Assembly (NCBI GenBank): GCA_037501455.1
Contig: CM074865.1
Span: 11,788,501-11,852,500, forward strand
Direction of reading: 5' to 3'
Source: Lantana camara
Taxonomy: Eukaryota > Streptophyta > Magnoliopsida > Lamiales > Verbenaceae
DNA: 64,000 nt
Each line of letters begins with the position of its first letter. Position 1 is the first letter of the stretch. Below the pieces are notes generated by a model, which had not been told where the DNA came from, did not search any database, and worked only from the letters and a program-made list of their open reading frames with translations. Below, in pieces: positions 1-8,781 of the stretch. The translations under genes and the position numbers were made by a program.

Positions 1-1057
1 CATACACAACGTTAACACGAATATAAGAGACGGAACCAGAATTTTACAGAAGAATCGAAACACGAAAATTAAAATACAAAAAATAACGGAGGCAAAATTT
101 ATAATTGAAGGGAACAAAAATATAAATACTTCAAAATACATATAAAAAAATAAGTAATTTTCAAAATTTAGGGAGCGGAAGCGACCCCATCCTCCACCGC
201 CCTAGTCCGGGACAGCCGCACGGATGGGTGGATAATCATAGCATAATGTTGGTAACTCAACATTATGCTATGATTATTATTTCAAATCATGTAATCAAAG
301 AAACTATCATCTATAAGTACTTTACCATTTGTCTATAAACTCCAACTCAATGATCAAAACGTAAAACATCAATTAAAATTGAACCCCCCAGTGAAGAAAA
401 CATATCACAGATAATTGCTCCAGGTACGATATTTGATGGGGAACGTACAAGCTAAGTTACACTTTTGTTCAAAGAATCAATTAAGTACTGGGTCGACATA
501 AACCAGCTAGACCCACATGAAATCTGACCTCCAACAACTTAACACCACATGCATGATGATAAGCCACGCAATTACATGATAATTAACAATAAGTAATTAA
601 AACTCCTCATCCATCGCCACTCCAATAAAGGAAATTATCATACAAAATGGCCTAAGTTCGAGTTCTAATGGAAAGAGCCATTGCGGGGAGTCTAGTTTAA
701 GGAGAAAAGAAAGAAAACAATATACGTATGATCTAATTGAGTAATTATGGGTAAGTAATTCAATACTTGTGGCATAATATTACCTACTCCTTTTGTGACT
801 AAGCTGCGGGATTACGAAATTTAGCAATTTATACGCTTTACTATGTTTATAAGTGTACGTGAGTTGAGGAGCTATGTATTTAATTTGGTTTAGAATCTCC
901 TATTTCATATTTTTATTTCATCACCTGTTTTACTCACATTAACGGCACCATAATTTGAAGCCTTGGTATCACATAAGAAGCCATTTTAGATATAATGTTC
1001 AAATTATATGTAATTAATTACCAGCTTAATTTTGAAAAATTAAAAAGTCGATCTTAC
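1..1057. other. Left edge: intron 3 of the lipase gene or sequence beyond a truncated gene
   Basis: After the third lipase exon (donor gt at 1057-1056, minus strand) I find no further exon down to position 1. The catalytic lipase exons should follow in this direction, so they either lie beyond the left edge behind an intron of over 1 kb or are missing. The stretch is AT-rich except for a GC-rich island at 180-231. A perfect inverted repeat lies at 232-277 and is listed separately. Confidence 0.5.
232..277. repeat. Perfect 20 bp inverted repeat with 6 nt loop
   Basis: Positions 232-251 are the exact reverse complement of 258-277, separated by the six bases gtaact. It abuts the GC-rich island at 180-231. 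No transposon family was recognised. It could be a cruciform, a fold-back fragment or the trace of a rearrangement junction. Confidence 0.85.
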
Positions 1058-1809
1058 CGTTCCAGAAGCTGTAGAACTCCAAGAATTCCATCTGCACCAA
1101 ATCGATTAAGACAAAAAGAAAACAAGAAATAAATGTTTAGTTTAGTCTAGTCACACAATTAATGCAGATGCGAAAAAAATTATAAACTTATACAAAAAGT
1201 AAGAGGAAATGTTTGGTGAGATTAATATATAGTAGTGACGATGTTTCTACGAAAGGCAACAGGGATTAAGAAACACTAATCTAGTAATCTTAATTAAGCA
1301 ATTAATTAAATACCTGCCAATGATGCTTGACTACATTTTGGACAAAGGAGGGATTCTCATAGGACAATTTGGATGCCATTACAGCTAAAGATGCATTATA
1401 TTTGCTGCTTATTCTGTCCAAAGTCAATCTCTTGTCCAGTTGCCCAACTACTGATATGAAGTTTGATGATGATTTATCTGGCCTCACCAACCTCCCTGTG
1501 TGTATATATACATGAAATTTATTATTATTATTTTTTAATTTATTATTATTCTTATTTTTTTTTTGATTTATTTGGGTTGTTCTAATTTTTTTTTAATTAT
1601 TATTATTATTTGATTTAGTTGGGCTATATATGTGAATCATTTTGATAATTAATTAAACTTTACGTATACGTTTGGATAATGTGACTTAGTCCACTATCCG
1701 TTGTCGAGAAAGGTACTTAATTTGTAATTCGTTAATTACAAAGTTAATGTGTACTTTTGAGCTAGAATTAATTATATATATATACAGAATAGGCTTTTAG
1801 AAATTTTGA

Positions 1810-1871
<62 letters not shown>

Positions 1872-2806
1872 CTTTGAAAATAAATTAATTAGTGTCTTAA
1901 TTTCCGTTATATATATATATAGCTTTGAAAATAAATTAATTAGTGTCTTAATTTCAACGGATTGCGAGCTTTGAAAATAAATTAATTAGTGTCTTAATTT
2001 CAACGGATTGCGTGGTTTTTCAATTTTGAATTAAATTTAGTTCGTACAATGTAAAAAAAGTCTTGTTTAAATTAAGCAACTGATCCAGATTCGTATGCAG
2101 ACAGCAGAGAGAGCTTTCAAATATAATCTTAAAAAAAAAGAAAACTCAAAATTAATCATAGTTAGTAGGTGGTAAATGATTAGTTGAAATTCCATCTAAA
2201 AACAAATTCCCCATCAAGTAAAAATAAATTGATTAGTTTATAATTTTTGTAATAAAGAAATATAATATTAGGTTAATATTCAATATTCTTATAAACTAAT
2301 TAATTAGCTAGTAATTAATGTATATATATATGCATGATTTCTCTTATACCAGAAACCCTTCACATTTTTCTTCAAAATTTAACTTCTTCAAAACATTTCT
2401 GTTTCAATATATCACGAAGACGTTTAAACATGCATGCAAGAACAAAAAGAGAACCAAAAAAGAAAGGAAAAAAGTAGAAAAATAAAGAAAAACACAAACC
2501 CGTCAAGAGATTGAAGAACATGCGGCGGTAGCCACCATTTGCCGGCGGATAATTGAGCAGCGTCTCCACCGCAAACCCCACCGCGGCCATCGGTTTCTTC
2601 AAGTGAAGGAAAACCTTCTGGACCAACACGGAGACGAAAACAATCCATCTATGGCGAAATCCAGGCAACCCAAGATCGACCCGACAGTTGAAGAAATCCC
2701 TCTTCTCCAAATTATTCGAACACAAGATTCTTAACAAGTCTAAGCAGCTAGCTTCTTCAGCTTTTAGCAGAAGATAGTTTTCGCAGAAATCGTCTTCACC
2801 GGCCAT
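1058..2806 (-). CDS. OBL1: Oil-body triacylglycerol lipase (OBL1-like, lipase class 3), 5' part only
   Basis: Three exons are visible on the minus strand: 2806-2500, 1495-1314 and 1091-1058, all with GT-AG borders. The first two join in phase 0 after 163 codons, and the third adds 11 codons plus one base. The reading passes through LLTGRLVRPDKSS, the segment from FISVVGQLDKR to the end of the exon, and MEFLEFYSFWN. These match, in order, the N-terminal half of plant OBL1-type lipases (Arabidopsis OBL1, At3g14360), which hydrolyse triacylglycerol on lipid droplets in seeds and pollen tubes. The N-terminal hydrophobic stretch near residues 52-66 fits the droplet-targeting part of the family. 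The start is the first ATG of the frame. The exons with the GxSxG serine, Asp and His are not in the window, so the gene is either cut by the edge or truncated. Family assignment is from memory of conserved motifs. Confidence 0.8.
1812..1870. repeat. (AT)n microsatellite, 59 bp
   Basis: Uninterrupted AT dinucleotide run inside intron 1 of the lipase gene, immediately next to the 47-50 bp tandem repeats at 1871-2014. Confidence 0.95.
1871..2014. repeat. Three tandem copies of a 47-50 bp unit
   Basis: The unit begins gctttgaaaataaattaatt and ends near caacggattgcg. Copies start at about 1871, 1921 and 1968. The first copy ends in a short TA run instead of the GC-containing tail, and the second and third are nearly identical. 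It lies in intron 1 of the lipase gene, next to a long AT run, and probably arose by slippage or unequal exchange. Confidence 0.9.
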
Positions 2807-2843
2807 GGACGAAGACTGTATTGCTTTGAAGCAATCACAATAA

Positions 2844-2845
<2 letters not shown>

Positions 2846-2884
<39 letters not shown>
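2846..2884. repeat. (TA)n microsatellite in the lipase 5' leader
   Basis: About 39 bp of alternating TA, 40-78 bp upstream of the lipase ATG and just downstream of the predicted TATA box, so it would fall in the 5' untranslated leader. Confidence 0.9.
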
Positions 2885-2887
<3 letters not shown>

Positions 2888-2916
2888 GATGAGTAGTTAC
2901 ATCATGCCTTTGGAGC

Positions 2917-2923
2917 TTTTATA
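2917..2923 (-). promoter_or_regulatory. TATA box of the lipase gene
   Basis: The minus strand reads cagTATAAAAgctcc here, about 110 bp upstream of the ATG at 2806. Transcription would start near 2885-2890 and give a leader of about 80 nt. This native promoter lies only about 380 bp from the inserted LTR at 3301. Confidence 0.5.
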
Positions 2924-3295
2924 CTGAGGGATTAGCCGTGATTACGCTGAAACTTTCGTGTTTAGAAAATAAATTGTGTCATTATCATCATAATAAACGT
3001 GGATCAGGGTCGGGATTGATTAAGATATGAAAATTGTGATTTAATTTGTCAAAATCTGAAACTTTCAGAGTTAGAAAAATGAAATTCAAAGTTGAGCAGC
3101 CTGGTACCTTAACATTTCGTGTGTAAGTGGCACATGGGATTTATTTAATTAATTGTTTTGTGCAGAGATTAGTTTGAACACATCTTTAATTTGGTCCCAC
3201 CCTTTTGGTTGGTATCTAGAGTATCATCTTGGAAATATTTAACTTTATTCATTTTTCAGTTTTGTTAGTCTCTTTATTGGAATGAACGAATCTTA

Positions 3296-3300
3296 GAATT
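3296..3300. repeat. Target-site duplication, left copy (gaatt)
   Basis: The five bases gaatt directly before the LTR at 3301 recur directly after the other LTR at 15906-15910. This is the 5 bp duplication expected for an LTR retrotransposon. Confidence 0.9.
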
Positions 3301-4142
3301 TGATGGGTTCCAAAAATGGATGGATCAGGATCCGATCATTTTAGAATTTGTTTGAGTGAGGAAACCGCCGGAGGTCGTCGGAAAAGATGGGGGTTCTACC
3401 TGCTAGGACAAACACACAGAAAAGTCAGAAGGCCAAGCTGGGGGAACTGGGGGTGATGCCCAGTTTGGCTCTCCGACGCTCAAGTCAGATGCAAATCTCA
3501 GAGAAGAAGCAAGCTTAATATGGGTTGCAGTAATGGAGATTGCTTACCGTGAAAGAGATAACTCTGGTTATTTATAGTTGAGGGTCAGGGGCCCTTTGGT
3601 CATTTGCCACATGTGGTCCTGGCCGAATGTTGCCCTAACACGTGGCGCTATGAGAGAGAAACCTAGGAGGAATCTTCTGCAAAAGCTGCGGGAAGTTAGT
3701 GTTGGCAACAGTGGCAGGTGCGCGGGCAGGTACGGTGTGTCAGAGAGCCGTTTGGGGGGTTGGTAACGAGGGCTTAAGAGCGCGCTCGTGACAACCATAA
3801 GCCTTGGAGGCCAAGATATCCGCTAGGGGATGTGAGCTGGATCCTGTTGCAAGAGATTGGAGCGGGAGCTTTCTCTGAGGGAATGTAGCGCTCGAAGGAG
3901 GCTTACTTATACTGATTGATGTACTACTCATGCTGTATCAGCGATGCTTAGGGAAGACCGGTAAGAGCAACAATGTTTGATGGACACGTGTCCACAACAG
4001 AGCTGTCACGCGTCATCTCAGGGTGCCAGCGCTCGGAGGTTTGAGCGCTTGTACATGCCTGAGACAAACTGGTGAAGGCAAGTGTCATCACCCCGAGGCG
4101 CCATGTGCCGAGACAGTTGACGAGCGTGTTTTGACCCCATCA
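3301..4142 (-). repeat. 3' LTR of the Tat element (842 bp)
   Basis: Begins TGATGGG and ends CCCATCA, a 7 bp terminal inverted repeat with the usual TG...CA ends. A TATA box (TATAAATA, minus strand) sits at 3569-3576. Transcription from it would run leftward, out of the element, towards the lipase gene whose ATG is at 2806. Confidence 0.95.
3569..3576 (-). promoter_or_regulatory. TATA box in the 3' LTR, facing the lipase gene
   Basis: The minus strand reads caacTATAAATAacc. The same motif occurs in the 5' LTR at 15328-15335, where it would start the genomic RNA. In this 3' copy it could drive read-out transcription into the lipase promoter region. Confidence 0.6.
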
Positions 4143-4157
4143 TTTTGCCCCCCAATT
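4143..4157 (-). other. Polypurine tract of the Tat element
   Basis: On the minus strand, AATT followed by six G and CAAAA ends exactly at the start of the 3' LTR. This is the purine-rich primer site expected for plus-strand DNA synthesis. Confidence 0.75.
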
Positions 4158-4299
4158 CTGCAGTTCTTCGCCATAAGGACTGTAGAATTCATCATGCCCG
4201 ATTCTTCGAGCGTGGGGCGCGAGAGGACCCTGGGCGTGCAGAGCAATATTCTTTCCGATTGCATCATTAATGCGGTCCTTTCATCTGATCGCTTGTCAA

Positions 4300-4362
4300 G
4301 TCCAAGCATTAAATACTGTCCTTTCTTTTGCCCCCCTGGAGCATACAAGCATTAAATACTGA
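4300..4362. repeat. Short direct repeat between PPT and antisense promoter
   Basis: The 16 bases caagcattaaatactg occur twice, near 4300 and 4347, and nearby gcgtggggcgcg-like motifs also occur twice (near 4213 and 4367). They lie upstream of the antisense gene's TATA box and could be promoter elements. No known factor site was recognised. Confidence 0.5.
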
Positions 4363-4483
4363 TGCGCGTGGGGCGCGTGAGACTTGAAAATTGCGTGACG
4401 TTTCCATAAAGTGAACGGTTTCCTAGGCGGGAAATGATTACTTATTTTGAATTCCTTGCCAGAAACGTACCAACTCCCATCCC

Positions 4484-4490
4484 TATAAAT
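4484..4490 (+). promoter_or_regulatory. TATA box of the antisense gene in the Tat element
   Basis: TATAAAT lies about 275 bp upstream of the ATG at 4759. A start site near 4515 would give a leader that contains a clean intron, with donor AAG|gtaaaa at 4619 and acceptor tttctag at 4718-4720. The promoter faces away from the 3' LTR and opposite to gag-pol. Confidence 0.6.
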
Positions 4491-4758
4491 GAGGGATCCC
4501 GTATCCACTCCACCTTTTACGCGAACACAACTCTCAAGCACCCTTCTGCAAAAACTTCTCCGCATACCAGTTCCAAAGCATCCTATCTTTCCTTCAAGTT
4601 CTTCCCAGAAATCTCAAGGTAAAATTCGGTGAACCTTCTAACTTTGCTAATTTTAGGATCATAAATTAGGATTGAGTAATTTCCCACCTTGATTTCTCCG
4701 AGTATCCTTGTTCTTTCTAGAAAGATTCTCTACCAATTTCTCCCATTTCTCCGTTATC

Positions 4759-7612
4759 ATGGCCACTCAACGCGTTGAAGAACTAGCCCGTGAAGTAAAG
4801 ATGGCTACCCAGAATTCATCTCCATCTGGTTCTCCCAGGGATGGAGAGTTAGGAAGGGCCACGACAGTCGTAGACGTAAGGGACCCAGAAGGGGTTGAAC
4901 CCCTTTTTGAAGAGATGAACTTGGTGATGGAAGCAGAGAGACAGGGGGGGATTCTTCCCATAACTGTGAGTGCTACTCACCCTCACCGCCATACTGTGAC
5001 AGTGGCGATGGCGGCGCCGAGGCCGGAGGCCGAGGAAATAGCAGGGCCTTCCGAAAGGGCCCGTGACAAAGGAAAGGGCAAGAACCCTCAAAAGCCCAGA
5101 AAAACCAGAAGGTCCAAAGGATCCAAGGAGGGGGGGAACTCAGGCTACCAGGCTACCGAGCGCACCCCAGACAAAACTCCCAGCACGGTTACTCTAGGGG
5201 AGGTGAAAACAATGCTGGCACCTATCTTCTGGGACGAGCGTTTCACATGGAGAATCCCCGCTGAGCACGAGCGTGCCAACCATCCTCCTCCTGGTGAGAT
5301 GGCCGTCTATGTGGATGCTGTCAGCTCTGGGGGCTTGAGGTTCCCCATTTCGACCCCGATGGCACATTTACTGAATGACCTGCACCTTTGTCCTTCCCAA
5401 ATCGTGCCCAACGACCTAGCTTTAATAACAAGCTTCGTGATCCTGATGAGAAGCGTTGGCTACGAGCCCTTCATGCGGAACTTTACTGCTCTCTTCCAAG
5501 TAGTTTCCTCATCACGCTCATCCCCTGAAGCGGGCTTTTATTATATCCAAGCGAAGGCTCACACAAAGCTAATCAATTCTCCCTCCACCACTTACGGTCC
5601 TGACTGGAAAGAAAAATTTATATTTGTCAAGGCTCCCGCGGAAGAAGGCTTTGGGGTGCCTTTAAACTGGGTCTCAGTTTCTAAGACCCGTATGGAACCT
5701 GCCTTTCCAAAGGATTGGGTCAAGAGTCTGGCTGAAGCTTTAAGGGACGAGGGTCACCTTATAGAAGCGAAAGATTGGATAGACGATGCAAAGCTCATGT
5801 TCCTGTGTGGCTTGTCCAACGACCCCTACTACCTTGAGAACCCCCCGGCTCGTGACATGGAGAGAGATGGTTAGATTCTTAGGGCACTAACTTTTAGATA
5901 GGGACACTAACTGCCTTTCTCTTTTCATAATCTTGCACAACTGATAAATTGTTTTATGGAGTTCTGACTCTAGCACTTGTCTTCCTTGTAGGAACAAATA
6001 TTTTAGAGATGGCAGGAGGAATTAGGCACGCCGCTCGTTTCGCTCATGCCAACAGGAACCAGACCCCTCAAGGGGAGCAACAACGCCCCCGAAACAGGGG
6101 TAGCAGGGGGGACGCTCGTGGTGCAAGTTCCACTTCGAACGTGCAACCCCCTCGTGGCAGGGAGGAAGACCGTGCGGCCAATTCTGCCAGTGGAATAATG
6201 GTGCGACCGCCTCCCCCTCCGGCAGAATCAAGGGTGCCCGAAATTCCCAATATTGACCAAACAAGGCCCCCTCTGACCATAAGTGAGGCTTTCCCGAGCG
6301 CCAGTAGACCTTCCCGCAAGAGGAAGAGGATGCCTGACACTGCAGCAATCAAGGGCAAAGGCAAACAAGTGGTTGAGGGCCCCAAAGGTGGTGGGGAAAC
6401 CACCTCATCAGAAGAGGAACATTTATGGGCGTTCACCCGGCGAGGGGATAGGAATTTCTCAGGCGCCTCCGACGGCGGGCCATTTCTGTTACGGCCCGGT
6501 ACGCTCGCTCAAACCGTCAGCGAGGACCTTTATGGCAGGGCCCAATTCTCGGCGGATCACAAGCATTTGTACAATGAGCCTGTGGAGATGGTAGCCCTTG
6601 ACGCAGCACATGCCCTGATCTCCGTAAGTCTCCAAACTTCTGTTGCATTGTGTCTCTCCAATATTCTTTTGCTGAAATTTCTCTCCCCCTTGAACCCGCA
6701 CAGCAAGTACTCCCTCGGCTCAAGAACATTCAAAAGCGGGCCTCCGTTTACGCCGATCGCAAAGCGAAATACAAGAAGATGGCACGTGCTAACGATCCGG
6801 CTCAAATTCAAGTGGAGCTGGATACCGCTATAGCCAAGTATGAGTCTCTCAAAGGCTTATACAGAAAGACGGAGGGGGAGTTGAAGAAGTTGAAGGAGGA
6901 CTTCATGGCGGTGGAGAGCGCTCGAAATGGCCTGAGCGGTGAGCTGGCCCGAGTGGGTGAGGGCTTCAAGAAGGCAGAGGCCGAGCGTGACAGCTGGAGA
7001 ACGAGGGCACTGGAGGCCGAAAGAAAGTTTAATGACACCATGAACGAATGGCCCCGGAGCCTTGAACGAGCCAACAAGGAGGCCCTCATTAAGTTTTGTC
7101 ATTCTAAAGCCTTCAACTTCACGGCCTCCCTGCACTGTCTGGATGAGGCTCAGAAGGCCTTCAACTTGGCCCTCGACCAGGGAATCCACAAAGGGCTGAC
7201 TGATCCAGCCATTCGAGCGGCGGAAGGGATGGGGCTCATGTTTAATGAGCAGTGCGAGGAGGAGGACGATGACTCGAATGATCCTTCAGACTCAATTTCT
7301 GAGCCTGAGTATGAGTTCCTGGTCAAACTCCTCCAGGATGAATACATGGATGCCCATCCCTTAGAAAACGCTCCTCCAGTCGCACAGAATGATCCTCCTG
7401 AAAATGAGCCTCAAGTGCCTGTCGTGGAGGGTGCCCATGTCTCGGATGCTGAGGATGCTATAGTGCTTGCACCTGCTGCTAACGAGCCCAACGATCCACA
7501 AACGCCTGAGCCACCCGTTGCCCAACCTCAAGAGCCAGAAGGCCCAGTTTATGGTCCAGTTGCTCAGAATATCCTTGTGGTTCTTGATGAAGACATCGCT
7601 CCTGCGGCTTGA
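4759..7612 (+). CDS. Antisense extra gene of the Tat element (putative gypsy-type transposon protein)
   Basis: Coding exons are 4759-5869, 5992-6623 and 6704-7612. Introns at 5870-5991 and 6624-6703 have gt...ag ends, and the frame is kept through both junctions (phases 1 and 0), giving about 883 residues with no stop. The ATG at 4759 (MATQRVEEL) is the first in frame; the open frame extends upstream only through a probable leader intron. Residues about 170-300 (from FWDERFTWRIPAEHERANHP through AVYVDAVSSGGLRFPIS) resemble the Pfam 'putative gypsy type transposon' domain (Transposase_28). The middle is basic and proline-rich with polar repeats. Residues about 590-690 are a strong coiled coil (charged heptads around LKGLYRKTEGELKKL), and the tail is acidic and proline-rich. 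The protein's function is unknown. Tat elements often carry such antisense genes, and here it is intact while gag-pol is broken. Confidence 0.8.
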
Positions 7613-7899
7613 AATTCCATCTCTGCAGCCTCTTTTTGCATTTCTTCTTAGCTTGTTTTAACTTTTACCTTTTTGTAATGATGTTCCTGGGCCTTCAAGC
7701 CTTTACTTTGTAACTTAGGCGGAGGCCTTAATGAACAGAATTTCTCATTTCCGTGATACTGTCTTTACCTTTTTCTTGATTGCGAACTTTCACTTTGCCC
7801 TTGTTGCGAACAAATCTTGTAGTTATAAGATTGTGTGTAATATGCTTAGTAAGATTTGCATGTTTCATATAGGCTTTTGATGCTTGAAAGATTTTGTTA

Positions 7900-8380
7900 A
7901 ATCTTGCAAAACTTTGAAAATTTTCACTAAGTCTTGAGAAACCATGAGGGTCTTACTTACACAAGTCTTGAGTGATTATGAGGGTCTTACCAAGAGACTG
8001 CCCTCGTTCAATATTTGTAAAATTCAATCTTAATCTGGGGAAATTTTGCTGAATCTTGAGCATTTGCAAGGGTCTTACTGAGAAAATGCCCTTGCTCAAG
8101 ACCCATGAAATTTCTTCCTAATCTCGGAAATTTTGCTAAGTCTTGAATATTGAGGGTCTTACTGAGCGGTTGCCCTCGTTCAAGACTTGTGAAATTTCTT
8201 CTTATTTCCGGAAATTTTGCTAAATCTTGAGTATTTGCGAGGGTCTTACTGAGCGGTTGCCCCCCACTCAAGACTTGGCGGAATTTTCTTCTTATTTCTG
8301 GAAAAATTTGCTAAGTCTTGAGTATTTGCGAGGGTCTTACTGAGTGATTGCCCTCCCTCAAGACTTGTGAAATTTCCCTC
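7900..8380. repeat. Tandem-repeat block inside the Tat element
   Basis: About five diverged copies of an 84-91 bp unit, each with agggtcttac followed by gagcggttgccc-like and gaaattttgctaa-like segments. The agggtcttac cores sit near 7980, 8069, 8154, 8239 and 8331, with a partial copy near 7948. The block lies between the end of the antisense gene and the end of pol. Retand elements of other plants are known for an amplified tandem repeat in the same place. Because the unit length is close to a multiple of three, fragments stay open in a minus frame, which I do not regard as a gene. Confidence 0.85.
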
Positions 8381-8781
8381 TGATGACGTTGCTGTCGGAT
8401 GAACTTGCTCGCGCTGGACCCATTTTTGGATTCGCGAACGATCCCGTTTTCGAGCGCAAGGCGTCGTGACAGACGGCCAAGGTCTACTGGGATTTTCATT
8501 GTATTTCTCTTCCATTTTATTAAGTTGATTTTAAGCGTTACCGGTCTACCCTTACGAGGGCGTCCCCCCGCACGGATTAGAGTGCTGGCAAGCGTAGCCC
8601 ATGTGAAGTAATAGTGACCAACCACGCTCGTAAAGACGGGGGACGTGGGTCTTATAAATTCATGCAATTAAGAAAGTGTAAGCATAAAGATATTTGAAAA
8701 GAATTCACCGTAACTTACTTGTGATTTGAAGTACATAGAACTTGTTAACGAGGTTGCTACATCATAGTTTCTAGAGAGCTT

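Noticed and set aside
180..231. GC-rich island at the left edge, with an open minus frame
   Set aside because: Too short to assign; resembles no lipase exon and no transposon end I can name.
640..700. tRNA B-box-like agttcgagttcta
   Set aside because: No A-box at the right distance and no poly-A tail, so a SINE call is not supported.
8008..8515. Open minus-strand frames with repeating SKTLANTQDLAKF-like peptides
   Set aside because: They are produced by the 84-91 bp tandem repeat inside the Tat element; there is no start context, no conservation, and the frames break between copies.
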